Shown piece after piece: positions 10,657 to 22,199 of a DNA stretch of 64,000 nt. The position numbers and the translations under genes were made by a program. The stretch is taken from assembly GCA_907163345.1 (NCBI GenBank), contig CAJQUN010000036.1:2790001-2854000 (forward strand), read 5' to 3'. The first letter of the stretch is position 1, and each line of letters opens with the position of its first letter. The notes under the pieces are model-generated. The model was not told where the DNA came from, ran no database searches, and was given only the letters and a program-made list of their open reading frames with translations. The stretch is from Haberlea rhodopensis. Lineage: Eukaryota > Streptophyta > Magnoliopsida > Lamiales > Gesneriaceae.

Positions 10657-11579
10657 ACAAGTCATTGTTGGTTCTGGTGGAGAATCCTTGCATATGAAAT
10701 GCAATGGGGAAACATAATTGGAATCGCAAAATATAGTTAGTGGGGTGGCACTACTATGTTGGTGTATCTCTTGGAGAGATTTGAATATACTATCATGGAG
10801 ATAGCTGGTATCGGTCGTGGGTTGATTGTAAATCATCCATGGTAAGCATTACTGATGTTGGACCGAGTAATGGATTTCTTACCTTTCGGTGAGACGTTTG
10901 AGGAGACGTCTGTGGGGAAATATTCGAGATTGTGGAGTACTATGGTATTAGTATAGAGCATTGTTAGAATGAGTATACGTTGTGTATACGAGTTTCGGAT
11001 TGGCAATAGTTGCAAGGATGCACTATTCTGAATCGGTTGTGTATTTGTTGGTTCTGGGATATATATTTTGGTATAAATATATCCAGTTTTCCGAACGATG
11101 GTTCGAGGTTGGAGGGTCATGGATTCATGACACTTTCCTTATGAGGAAAGCAATATGGATATACCTACCGGTTGGGAATCTTTGGGAGATTCAATGAGTC
11201 AGTTTGTATGGTGTTGATGTTGGGATCACACCATTGGTGGTTGGTCTGTCAATCATTATTCTCTGTGGGGTGAGAATAGCTAGGGATTGCCAGTTGGTTT
11301 TGGGGCTTTGGGTATGATTGGAGATACACGAGTCGATTGCATTGAGAGTGCATGTTGTGTTGGTACTTAGGCATGTATACCAGTGTGTGTATACGAATGC
11401 CATCATTTATTTGGTCCTCGTCGAGCATCAGGTTAGTATGCATGGATGAATGAATCTCCGGTGAGAGATTGTATCACCTTGAGATTGGTAATCTCGATGG
11501 CACGCTTTATTCTGAAGAATGATCGTGAGGTTTTATTGACTTCCTCCGAGGAGGAATTGTAGTATTTTGGGATCCTGGT
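10657..11579 (+). mobile_element. Non-coding interior (LARD-like), second part
   Basis: Continues the interior interrupted by solo LTR D. No convincing coding frame. It shows weak block similarity to 46.1-46.5 kb, for example GTCAATCATTATTCTC near 11247 against TTGATCATTATTCCC near 46293. It ends where the minus-strand LTR T2 begins at 11580, so T2 appears to have inserted here (flank CTGGT, 11575-11579). Confidence 0.5.
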
Positions 11580-12119
11580 TGTAAGGACCCTAGATCCTTA
11601 AGTGTGAAATGAAGACATAAGTAGAGCTATAATGTATTATCAGAGTATAAAAATTTCGTGTTGAGGCCTTGAGCTTTAAGGATTACATGCCAAGATAATT
11701 ACTTTCAAATGGATTAATTATATTCCTAACAAAATGAATGTTAAATCCTATAGATTTACACTACTCCTAGAGTAGAAACTATACAAAAGAATCTCAGCTT
11801 CTATATCAAAAGCCCTCCTTGCTAGCTCACTGCGTCAACCCGACCTTAGCCCCCTTTATGACAAAATGTACCTACAAGGACAACCCCCAAATCATGACCA
11901 TATAATAATCCATATTAAGTGTAGCATGATTAAAAAGCGTAAATGCAGAAACCGTAAATACAAGACACTTCCTGTTTCCCAATTGCATTTTAAACGCCCC
12001 CTTTTTGGTTGTCCCTGTATAATAACTCATGAGTATAATCAATGGATTATTCAATGGTTTTACAAATGTCATGACATATCACCAATTACCAATCCCTAGT
12101 CTGTTATAACAGTGTATTT

Positions 12120-12320
12120 TAATGCACCTCGCATGTCATGACAGCGGCACCAATACCCCTCGCTTCGAGATATTAGCGGCATTGAATAACCTCGCTCAAA
12201 TACGGAATGCGGCAATACCCTCGCTTCAACATTTTGCGGCAAATATTCATTCCTCGCTATAATATGACAGCGGCAAGTATTCTATCATCGCTTCAAGTGA
12301 CAGCGGCAAAGCATTAAAAT
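12120..12320. repeat. GCGGC / CTCGC spaced repeats in LTR T2
   Basis: Opposite-strand equivalent of 5995-6195: about six GCGGC words alternate with CCTCGC or ATCGC words at 15-30 bp intervals. Confidence 0.6.
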
Positions 12321-12673
12321 CATCACTCTAATATAACCATTACTAATGGGATGTGCACCAATCAATCAACATATACATATGAAATCATAATGCATAGATC
12401 AACATGTATTTGCATCCATAATGCACAATTCAATATACACTTGCATCCTCAATGTATATCCCAATGCGTATATAAATTACACGTTACCGTTGGGTGCCCG
12501 TACGTCTTCTATGTACCTTTCCAAAAGTAGGATGTGGTAGGACTTTACTTCATTGGCTGTGTTGCCACCTGGGATGGTTCTACACAATCACACAAACCAA
12601 TATTAGATGCCAATAATAGCCCAAAATCAAAAATCCCACAATAAATAATTGAAACACATATTTTGGCTTCTCG

Positions 12674-12871
12674 CGATCGATCGCCAATGGTCCCCGATCG
12701 ATCGCGAGATACTACTGCCTCAATGCCCAAAATTCTGCATTCCGCGATCGATCGCTGAAGACATGCCGATCGATCGCTGACTCCGCCGATCGATCGCTCA
12801 ATCTCGCGATCGATCGCCGAATGTCTCTGCCTCGCACTACGATCGATCGGGAAGAGCGCGCCGATCGATCG
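12674..12871. promoter_or_regulatory. Paired CGATCGATCG palindrome cluster, LTR T2
   Basis: Eight exact decamers start at 12674, 12695, 12745, 12767, 12787, 12807, 12840 and 12862; pair spacings are 21, 22, 20 and 22 bp. All copies are intact. Confidence 0.65.
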
Positions 12872-13623
12872 CCAAAGTCTGCAATCGCGAACAATCACCA
12901 TTTTCGAGCACCATCTCAAGGCTACCATAAAACACACGATAAACCATCATACCCCAACAACTCAACACATAAAATACACCAATATACTACCATGTAGCTA
13001 CACAAAACAATATTCTCAACAAGAAGCTACTATACATGCCATTTCTACTCAACAATTTAACTCTCCTCAATCCAGCATTAAACCAAAGTAAAACATGGTT
13101 CCTCACCTATTTTGCTCCAACTTTTAGCAAGGTTCCACACCATGAAATGGCAGACTTCTTCCTCCTATTTACTTGCCAAATGCTGGATGTTTTTGGGGAG
13201 AAAAGGGGAGAGATTTGTCTGAGATGAAATGTGTGGTGGGAGAGTGGAGAAGAGGTATGGGTTGAGCAGGGAAAGGCATGGGTTGAGGGGGTTTAATGAG
13301 TGGGTTAAGTTTTTGTCCCGGTATTTAGCATGATGTATTAAAATATTCTTACATGATATTTTATATTATTTTATTCAATAAAATACATCAAATCTCAATT
13401 AAACATGCTTTACCAAAAATAATTAACATCCACCCCAATAAACTATGCCATTACAATTCCCAACATGCATCACATGCACCCTGAAACGCATTACTAGGTC
13501 ATGTCCACCGCATGACTAAGCATTTCCCATTACTATTAAATCAACACCAATAAATTAACACCAATAATCCTCACATAACATAATTAAAGTTCAATTGCAC
13601 ATAATCATTTCGGGGACATCACA

Positions 13624-13637
13624 ATACTCCCCTACTT
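13624..13637 (-). other. Polypurine tract next to LTR T2
   Basis: Minus strand AAGTAGGGGAGTAT directly abuts the LTR start at 13623, mirroring 4708-4721. Confidence 0.75.
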
Positions 13638-13639
13638 AT

Positions 13640-16384
13640 AAGATTTCGTCCTCGAAATCAGCATGCACTTACCAAAATGAAACAAAACATAAACCACATA
13701 CCAGAAAATAGTTCTGGATAGTGCTGCATCATATGTTGTTCCGTCTCCCACGTGGCCTCCTCGACACCCCTGCGATCCCACTGAACTTTGATCATAGGTA
13801 TCACTTTGTTCCGAAGTCTGCGGTCTGATCGATCCAAAATCCTAACAGGCCGCTCCACATAAGATACATCAGACTCTAACTGAACCTCAGAAGGCTGCAA
13901 TACATGTGACGGATCCGGCTCATACTTCCGTAACATAGACACGTGGAACACATCATGGATACCAGACAAGGAAGGTGGCAAGGTCAGTCGGTAAGCTAAG
14001 GTGCCAATACGCTGCAAGATCTCATACGGCCCAACATATCTCGGAGATAATTTCCCATGCATCCCAAATCGTACAACACCTCTGAAAGGTGAGGTCTTCA
14101 AAAAGACCTTATCTCCCAACTGAAACTCTAACGGTCGCCGTCGTTTATTAGAATAAGCTGCCTGTCTATCCTGGGCTGCTTTCATTTTCTGCCTTATCAC
14201 CTTTATCTTTTCTTCCATTTCCGAACCACTTCTGGTCCTTCCGACCGATTTATGGTCCAAGTCGTCTCAACATAAGGGTGATCTACATCGTTTGCTATAA
14301 AGGGCCTCAAAAGGAGCCATCCGAATGCTTGCTTGGTAGCTATTGTTATACGAGAACTCTACCAAGGCCACTGAATCCTGCCATGAAATATTAAACTCCA
14401 ATGCACACCCTCAACATGTCCTCGAGTGTTTGGATAGTACGCTTGGTCTGACCATCCATTTGGGGATGGTACGCAGTGCTCAACCTTACCTCAGTTCCCA
14501 AAGCTGATTGAAGACCCTCCCAAAAATGAGATGTGAATTGTGGATCTCGATCAGACACTATAGAAATAGGGATCCCGTGCAATCTTACCACATCTCAAAC
14601 ATATAATTGGGCCATCCTCAAATAGGTGAAGGTCATACTATAGGGAATGAAGTGAGCCACTTTGGTCAGTCTATCTACAATCACCCAAATGGCATCAAAA
14701 CCCGAAGCAGTCCTCGGCAAGTGGGTCACAAAGTCCATGGATATGTGTTCCCACTTCCACTTCGGTATCTCTAAGCTCTTCAACTCACCACCAGGTCTCT
14801 GCCTCTCAGCCTTAGCCTGCTGACAGATTAAACATCTCTTGACAAAAGTGATGACGTCACGCTTCATCCGTTTCCACCAAAATTGATCACAAAGATCCTT
14901 ATACATTTTCCTCCCTCTGGGGTGGATACTACGCCTGCTGCTATGAGCCCGCTGTAGGATTCCTTGACGCAACTCCGGCGTATTCGGAACCACCCAACGG
15001 TTACCGAGCCTCAAGGAACCTTCTTCAGCCACCCTAAACTTTGATGACTGCCCAAGACGTATCAAAGCTAACCATCTCTATATCTCCTCGTCTGATCTCT
15101 GAGCTCTCCTGATACTCTCATAAATATCTGGCTCAGCTAATAAGGTCGATACTCGTACAGGCGATGCATCCACATCATAGTCATAGCACAGATAACAGTG
15201 GGAGGTCATCATGGCTGATAATTGCATGACATCCTCAGCAGTACACCTCACTTTCCAGCTCAAGGCGTCGGCTGTCAGGTTAGCTTTCCCAGGATGGTAC
15301 TCAATCTCACAATCATAGTCTTTGAGTAAGTCCATCCATCTCCTCTGTCTCATGTTCAGCTCTGCCCGAGTAAAGAGAAACTTTAGGCTCTTGTGGTCTG
15401 TATAAATGGTGGACGAAGTACCATGGAAGTAGTGTCGCCAAATCCTCAGGAAAATCAATAGCCGCCAGCTCCAAATCATGAACTGGATACCTAGTTTCAT
15501 GCGGCTTTAACTGTCTCGATGCATAAGCTACCACATGCTTGTCTTGCATCAGCACACATCCTAAGCCCTGAAGTGATGCATCAGTATATAGAACGAATCT
15601 CTTGTTCTCCGTAGGAATCACCAACACTGGTGCTGATGTCAATCTATGCTTCAACTCCTGGAAACTCTGTTCACAGGCCTCGGACCAATAAAATGGTACT
15701 CCCTTTTGAGTCAACTGCGTCAGTGGCTTGGCAATCTTCGAGAATCCCTCTACAAAACAACGGTAATATCTGGCCAAACCAAGAAAGCTCCGTATCTCGG
15801 GCACTGAAGTAGGCGTAGACCATTCCATCACCGCCTCTACCTTCCCGGGATCTACTGATATCACGTCCCTAGAAATGACATGACCGAGGAATACCACACT
15901 GCTCAACCAGAATTCACATTTGCTGAGCTTGGCAAACAGCTGATTATCTCTGAGGATCTGGAGCACAGTCCGCAAATGACTAAAGTGTTTCTCCTCGCTC
16001 CGAGAATAGATAAGTATGTCGTCAATGAATATGATGACGAACTGGTCAAGATATTGCTCAAGTCAATCTTAGAATAGAGTCCCGTTCCCTGCAACTGATC
16101 AAACAGATCATCAATCCACGGAAGAGGGTACTTGTTTTTAACCGTCGCTTTGTTCAAATGTTGGTAATCGATGCACAACCACATCGAACCGTGCTTCTTC
16201 TTGACAAACAAGACGGTGCACCCCAAGGTGATACACTCGGACGTATGTATCCCTTATCAAGGAGTTCCTGTAATTGCACCTTCAGTTCCCTCAGTTCCGC
16301 CGGCGCCATTCTATAAGGGGCTCGAGAAATAGCAGAAGTCCCCGGTAATAACGCAATTCCAAATTCAACATCTCTACTCGGCGG
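13640..16384 (-). pseudogene. Tekay-like pol (RT, RNase H, integrase, chromodomain), degraded
   Basis: Reading downward from 16384: RT start (FGIALLPGTSAISRAPYRMAPAEL); a palm fragment (LYSKIDL, near 16070) joined out of frame to the FIDDILIYS catalytic motif near 16015, so the RT segment between them is deleted. Then RT thumb and RNase H (FVLYTDASLQGLGCVL; TIYTDHKSLKFLF), integrase zinc region (CLICQQ, about 14815), core (MDFVTHLP; SDRDPQF) and C-terminal region with GKLSPRYVGPYEIL. The last part has a chromodomain-like tail (VSYVERPVRIL; WDRRGVEEATWE). Frames change near 15490, 15070, 14590 and 14260. The RT N-terminus, protease and gag are lost at the junction with LTR T3 at 16384. Confidence 0.85.
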
Positions 16385-17130
16385 TGTGATGTCCAGATTA
16401 TTATTAATCATTTGTTGGACTAAATATGATTTAGATTTTATTGATAATTAATTTTAGAATTAATTAACTAGAAGTGGAATTGACCAAGTGAAGGTCAACT
16501 GGCAAGTTAATCGGATCATAAAATATATCGAGATTGTAAAATATACTCCGATAATATTTTAGAGATAAATTAATAATGGTAAGTAATGTGATAATTTACG
16601 TGATTTAAATTCTTGTGCCTCAAAGGTGGGACCGGGTCGGATTTATTGGTCATTGGCGAAATTGTTAGTATAATTAAATGATTGGGGATTCATGTTAATT
16701 TTATTATTGGAGATTAATATTTTAAAAGTTAATAAGGTGTAGTAGTGAAAATTGTTGGGGATAAAAACTTAAATTAGGGTTGCAACAAACAAAACCCATT
16801 CCCCACTTCTTCACACACTAATACATCGGTCCCCTCTTTTTCCAAAAAAAACCCATCGCCCCCCACTTCATTCCAGCGTAGAATCGATTTTCCCCCTTGA
16901 TTAAGGCTCGATTTTTCTGTAAGTTTTTATTGAGCAATCTTGCCTTACACCTTAATCATGCTTTATCTTGCTCATGGTAGTGTTATTGCGATTTTCTTGC
17001 TGATTTCGTCACAAAAACGTTGCTGCCTGTGGGTTTAAGAATTATCCAACCTTTGGTTCGAAAATCTTGAGTTGGGTTCGAAATTTTGTTGCCATTATGG
17101 CAAGAATTTGCTGCCATGGTTCTGTGAGGG

Positions 17131-17208
17131 TATATGTGTGTGCTGGGCGTGAGTGGTATATGTGTGTGCTGGGCGTGAGTGGTATATGTGTGTGCTGGGC
17201 GTGAGTTG
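17131..17208. repeat. 26-bp GT-rich tandem repeat, three copies
   Basis: Units of TATATGTGTGTGCTGGGCG plus GTGAGTGG begin at 17131, 17157 and 17183 and are almost identical. The surrounding 17.1-17.4 kb is GTGTGT-rich; the antisense frames rich in Thr and His there are translated repeat. Confidence 0.85.
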
Positions 17209-18396
17209 CACCTACGGGTGTGTGTATTTTGCAGCGTGTTCCAGTGTGTGTAATCTGGTGCAGGGTGTGTGTGCGTCTCAGTGTGTGCGTGAGTGTCTGT
17301 GTTCTGCGTGTGTGTGTATCCAGCATGTATCAGTGTGTGTAGGAGGAAATTTATACAAGAAAATGTGTATCCAACATGTATTGGTATATGTACAAGACTT
17401 ATATATATGTGTGTATGTGTTGTGGCTTGGGATGGAAAGGTGTTTTGATAATAAAGATGGCGGTTATGCGACTTTAATTTGAGTATGAATATTGTAATTG
17501 TGAGTTGGATAGCATGAGGAATGCTTTTGATTGTTGGAAGTTGATTGGGGCTCACTTTATTGAATGGTTAATCGTTGAAAATAAATTGGGGAATATGCCT
17601 TGGCTTAGTATTATTGTTGGTTAAATATGAAGATTTAAAAATCATGCATGGAAGGTGGTTGTTAATATGCTTAAGTTGTGTTCAAGTGTTGGCCAAAAAC
17701 TCTATTAATTGGGTAGCAAGAAAGTCTAATCTTATACCTTACATCATGGTGGCGTTTTGGAGAGTGTTGGACTATGTTTTGATATTCTAATAACTTTGAG
17801 CATGTGTCATTGCGTGAATATGTGAGTTAGATACATGGTAAGGTGTACTAAACATGTATTAAAGTGTATAATAATGAATATACTTGTATGTGTGCAATAT
17901 TTTACTAGATGTTGAGTAAATGTACTAACAAGACGTAGAATACAGGAGGAAGTAGTATGGACTGCATTGAATTTGTGGGGTCTTCCCACCTTAACAGTGA
18001 TTACTAGACATAAGAAGGACTAATCATGCATAATAACGTCTTAAGGAATCGGTCGTTACACGAGCTAACAGGATTACAGGCCAAAATACAAAACTTCAAA
18101 AATAATTCATTACATTCCAAAAGAATGTCATTTAGATTTACACTACTCCTAGAGTAGATACTAATCATAACTTGAAATCCTATACGTTCCTGTGTCCCTC
18201 GTAGCTCACTGCCTCAACCCGCCCCTTAGTCCTTTCGTCCCAAAAGCATACCTACAGGAACAACACATCATGAGCATATACAATTTCACTTAACAACATA
18301 TAAACATTATAGTAAATGCATGAAATCTTGGTTAAGTAAATATGCTGGATATTCATTAACTTCTTATTGTTGTCCCTGATTCATAATCATGCATAT

Positions 18397-18570
18397 GGGG
18401 CACCTTACCCCGTGGCACCTTACCACAATAACATCGCATGGCTACTTACCATGTGGGGCACCTTACCCCGTGGCACCTTACCACAATAACATCGCATGGC
18501 TACTTACCATGTGGGGCACCTTACCCCGTGGCACCTTACCACAATAACATCGTATAAACATCATCATATA
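18397..18570. repeat. 58-bp tandem repeat, about 2.7 copies
   Basis: Units begin at 18397, 18455 and 18513, each starting GGGGCACCTTACCCCGTGG; the copies are nearly identical, suggesting recent amplification within LTR T4. Confidence 0.9.
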
Positions 18571-18869
18571 AACATCGTATACACATCATCATATAAACGT
18601 CATTTAAACATCATTATTTCATCGTGTATATTCATGCGATAAATGCATAGTCATAGTGTAGGGATGTGTTTTACCGTCCGATGCACGTACGTCTCTTACG
18701 TACCTTTTCAAAAGGAGGAGGAGTCACAGACTTTATCTCCTCGATGGTGCCGGTACCTGGGATGGTTCTACAAGGCCGCATAATACCATGTTAGATGCCT
18801 CAAAACCATATCACATCATAAATTTAACAAAATAAAACATCATTATATTTTTCAACTTACTGCCTCTCC

Positions 18870-19086
18870 CGATCGATCGGCCCAAGATCTCGATCGATCG
18901 AGACACTGTGCACTAACAGTTCCTTAGCTTCCTGCCTCGCTCGATCGATCGAAGTATTTTACCGATCGATCGAGAAGCTTCACCGATCGATCGAGAAATT
19001 CTTCGATCGATCGGCATCAAAATTTTAAAACATACATTAGACCTACTGACTTGCTCGATCGATCGGGACCAAATCTCGATCGATCG
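18870..19086. promoter_or_regulatory. Paired CGATCGATCG palindrome cluster, LTR T4
   Basis: Eight exact decamers start at 18870, 18891, 18942, 18963, 18984, 19004, 19055 and 19077; spacings within groups are 21, 21, 21, 20 and 22 bp. Confidence 0.65.
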
Positions 19087-21169
19087 AGAACTCTGAATGA
19101 TCGGGATTTCCCCAGATTTTTGAGCACCCCATTTCATACCATCAATTCTACTTCATAACACACATAACATGCTTAAACAAGAATATCAATAACTTCCACA
19201 TACTTTCATGCATGTAATAAAATTAAAGGTTCACTTATAACTTAAACCTACATGCATTAAATCTACCCCTTTTTATCATTACCCGACCAGCTTTTTCAGA
19301 AAACAGGGCATGATTCTTCAGTCCAGAATTCTTGAACACACATCTTTATAGCAATGAAACTACTACATATCCCGTAGTTTATGTTTAAACAAATATGTTG
19401 GCATGTTCACCAAACTTCCGTGTATGAACTCATGCTAAAGGCTTATTCATAACCTAAGCTAGCGTGCTTCAAATCTTCATGATAAAAGCCCTACTCGACA
19501 TAAAAACAGGGTACTTCCTTTCCCAGATTTTCGAGGAGCCCTTTTTACAATCGAAAATTTAACACATAAGTCATGTAAGCCACTTAACAAAGCATGCTAG
19601 GGACATCATAAACATTACCTACAAGTGTTCATAACATGGTTTCAATAACCCTAACACTAGCATGCTAAAACTGCTATGTATAACATACATATAAAAACAC
19701 GAAAAGCTGGTGAACCAGCGTGATCCCTCACCACTTTTGCTCTCCGATTTTTGTCAAGAAAAGACAAGTAATTTCCGACCACTTTCCTCCTAGCAGCAGT
19801 CCAGATATCAGACGAAGAGAAGGGAGGAAGAAGGAGGTTTTTGGAAGAGATTTTGGTGAAAATATCTAAGTGGGAACATGCCTGCCTGGTCAACCTCTTT
19901 TCCAGAAAACAGGGGAGGGGGCGTGGGTTGCATGCAAGTGGGGGGTGGGTGGTTGCATGTAGGGTGGTTTTGTGGTGTTTAATTGTATCCCGGTATTTTG
20001 TACGATGCATTAAAATATCCTCACTCGATACTTTCTAACTTCATTTAATTAATACATCCTTTAAAAACACCCAATATGCTCCCCACATCATATCATCATA
20101 TCATAAATCGTGGCCCCCAATTTAAAATACCACAACCCTCTTAAATACATCGTAATTCATTATTGTAGCACATAATCATATATCATTTCATCATCGTAGC
20201 ATAAAATCCTTTAACCTTTCGGGGGTATTACAGAATTAAAGTGATGGAATCTCCACATTGAATTATTATGCATGTATATACTTGTATGTGTGCAATATTT
20301 TACTAGATGTTGAGTAAATGTACTAACAAGACGTAGAATACATGAGGAAGTAGTATGGACTGCATTGAATTAAAGTGATGGAATCTCCACATTGAATTAT
20401 TATGCATGTATTGAGGTTCTTGGGTGATGTATAAACATGAATGTGTGTGACCTTGCATGTATTGATGTGTATATATACTACAGCTTATGGTTAATGAGTT
20501 ATCACTAACGTATGAAAGCTAATTCGATTGATGAAACTGTTGGGTGATTGGTACAACACTTTATTGGTTATATTGAGGAGTTGAATTCCCTTCAGAGTCT
20601 TCTCGGACTTCCAGACAAAGAGGAGGATAACTCGACTCGAAATTCAAGTGATAAGGTACGTGGTGACATACGAGCAGGTACACTCAGTATTTATATATTC
20701 ATGTATACATGTATTTTGAATGTGATGTTTGAGGCTAAGTGATTGAGTCTGGTAGTTGAGTTTAATATACGTGGAATGGTGGATACGTAGAGGTACGTGA
20801 TCCGGGTATACGAGTTGAACATTGATGCATTTGGCATAATCGATATGAGAAATGGTTGAGAATGAGATTAACGTACAGGCAGAGTTGCCTTCGATATGAG
20901 ACTCGTTATGATTGAGCATAAATGATGAATTGTGATTATATTGAATTTATTGCATTGATGAGTTTCATGTTGTGATTAACGATACTGAACTTGATGTTTA
21001 TGAAAGCATGTGAGACTGAAACAGGAACAGCTAGTGGAAGCTATACGGATCCAGAACTGTACAGGGAGTACATTTTTATGGATTTTAAATAATCTTAAAT
21101 TGTTAGATTATGAATTAATTATAATTGTTATGCATTGTTATGAATATGAGTATCGTGACAGAGGATGCT

Positions 21170-21201
21170 CACCCGTGTGGGGGCTGTTTCTGTTGAAACA
21201 G
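21170..21201 (+). other. Double hairpin motif in LTR T3
   Basis: CACCC-GTGT-GGGGG followed directly by CTGTTTC-TGTT-GAAACAG, a perfect 7-bp stem with a 4-nt loop. The same two hairpins occur in LTR T5 at 49431-49461. Probably in the transcribed leader; role unknown. Confidence 0.5.
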
Positions 21202-22199
21202 GTACAACAGGTACTAAACTACTTTGGAATATTGGTTCAAGCTTTGTTGGATCATGCCGCTTCCAGAAACAAAAGCGTATATGAGAGTGGGTAAATAGGA
21301 TACGCTATTTATTCAGTTAGATTGGTGTTCATTTATTTGTTGCTCGTATGTGAGCAACTGGAAGCATGTATATGGACTGTATAAGGGTGTTGTGGATGCG
21401 AGTATATGTGGAATTATGCATTGTGGATGCAAATACATGTTGAATTATGCATGATGATTGTATATGCTATGATGGTTATTGGTGCACATCCCATGAGTCG
21501 TGGTCATCCCTTGATGATTTTAATGCTTGCCGCTATTTGATTTGTTGCCGCTAAATGTGAAGCGAGGGGTGGGAGCGCCGCATGTCCATTGAAGCGAGGT
21601 TATTCTATGCCGCCTATATGTAAATAAGCGAGGGGCATTAAAATACATTGTGATGGACAGACTAGGGATTGGTGATTGGTATTTGGTGTTGATGAGATGG
21701 ATTATGTCATGACATGTGTAGACCAATAAATAATCTATTGATTATACTCATGAGTTATGGTACAGGGACAACCAAACTGGAAGCGTTTAAATGCATGGGA
21801 AAAACAGGAAGTGTTTAATTATGATTTATGCATTTACGCCTTATATTCATATTATGTTGAATATGAATGATATTATTGCTCATGTTTGGGGGTTGTCCTT
21901 GTAGGTACTTTTGGCATGATAAAAAGGGGCTAAAGCGGGTTGAGGCAGTGAGCTTGTGAAGAATACTTTTGGGAATTGAAGGACGGGATTGCTTTTCTAT
22001 AGTGTCTACTCTAGGAGTAGCGTAAAACTATAGTTGATAACATGCATTAGATTGGGAATGTAATTAATCCACTGATAGTCCTTATTTTTGGCATGTAATT
22101 CTTAAAGCTCATAATCTCAACACGATCATTTTACTCTGATAATTTATGTTAGCTCTAATTATGCCTTTAATCCGCACTTAAGGAATTTGGGTCCTTACA

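Larger units (their letters stand above)
11580..13623 (-). mobile_element. LTR T2 (3' LTR of a minus-strand Tekay-like element, ~2.0 kb)
   Basis: Minus strand starts TGTGATGTCCCCG at 13623 and ends GGTCCTTACA at 11580. It follows the pol at 13.6-16.4 kb and its polypurine tract, so it is the 3' LTR. Internal order matches LTR T1: palindrome cluster (12674-12871), splice-donor-like AAGGTACAT (about 12511), GCCGC words (12120-12320). Contains no gene. Confidence 0.85.
17974..20232 (-). mobile_element. Solo LTR T4 (Tekay-like relative) with GAATT target duplication
   Basis: 2259 bp bounded by TG...CA: plus strand starts TGTGGGGTC and ends GGTATTACA; on the minus strand it starts TGTAATACCCCCG. 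Perfect 5-bp duplication GAATT flanks it (17969-17973 and 20233-20237). It keeps the T1/T2 order: palindromes (18870-19086), then a GTACGT...ACGTAC splice-donor-like element (18687-18703), then a 58-bp repeat. No coding interior. The frame at 19657-20010 is not a recognised protein. Confidence 0.9.
17876..20412. repeat. 134-bp tandem duplication split by solo LTR T4
   Basis: A unit containing ACTTGTATGTGTGCAATATT and ending ATGGACTGCATTGAATT occurs before the insertion (17876-17973) and again at 20278-20371. The GAATTAAAGTGATGG part occurs at 20233 and 20367, 134 bp apart. The duplication predates T4, because T4 sits inside one copy. Confidence 0.8.
16385..22199 (+). mobile_element. Composite LTR T3, interrupted by solo LTR T4
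   Basis: Begins TGTGATGTCC inside the RT gene of the minus-strand pol (left flank GGCGG) and ends GGTCCTTACA at 22199. Without T4 it is about 3.5 kb, longer than T1 or T2. Its last ~800 bp (from about 21385) follow LTR T1, while the earlier part, including the hairpin motif near 21170-21201, resembles LTR T5, so it looks chimeric. No primer site follows 22199; the sequence passes straight into element B. Contains 26-bp repeats (17131-17208) and a 134-bp tandem duplication split by T4. No protein gene recognised. Confidence 0.55.

Noticed and set aside
13036..13227. Small ORF near the T2 LTR start
   Set aside because: 63 codons, no homology by eye, inside an LTR next to its terminus.
16983..17555. 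190-codon minus-strand frame rich in Thr-His
   Set aside because: It translates a GTGTGT-rich stretch of LTR T3, including the 26-bp repeat; no domain, and simple-sequence composition explains its openness.
19657..20010. 117-codon frame in LTR T4
   Set aside because: No recognisable domain, inside a solo LTR with clear borders, and not matched by a similar frame in the related LTRs T1 and T2.
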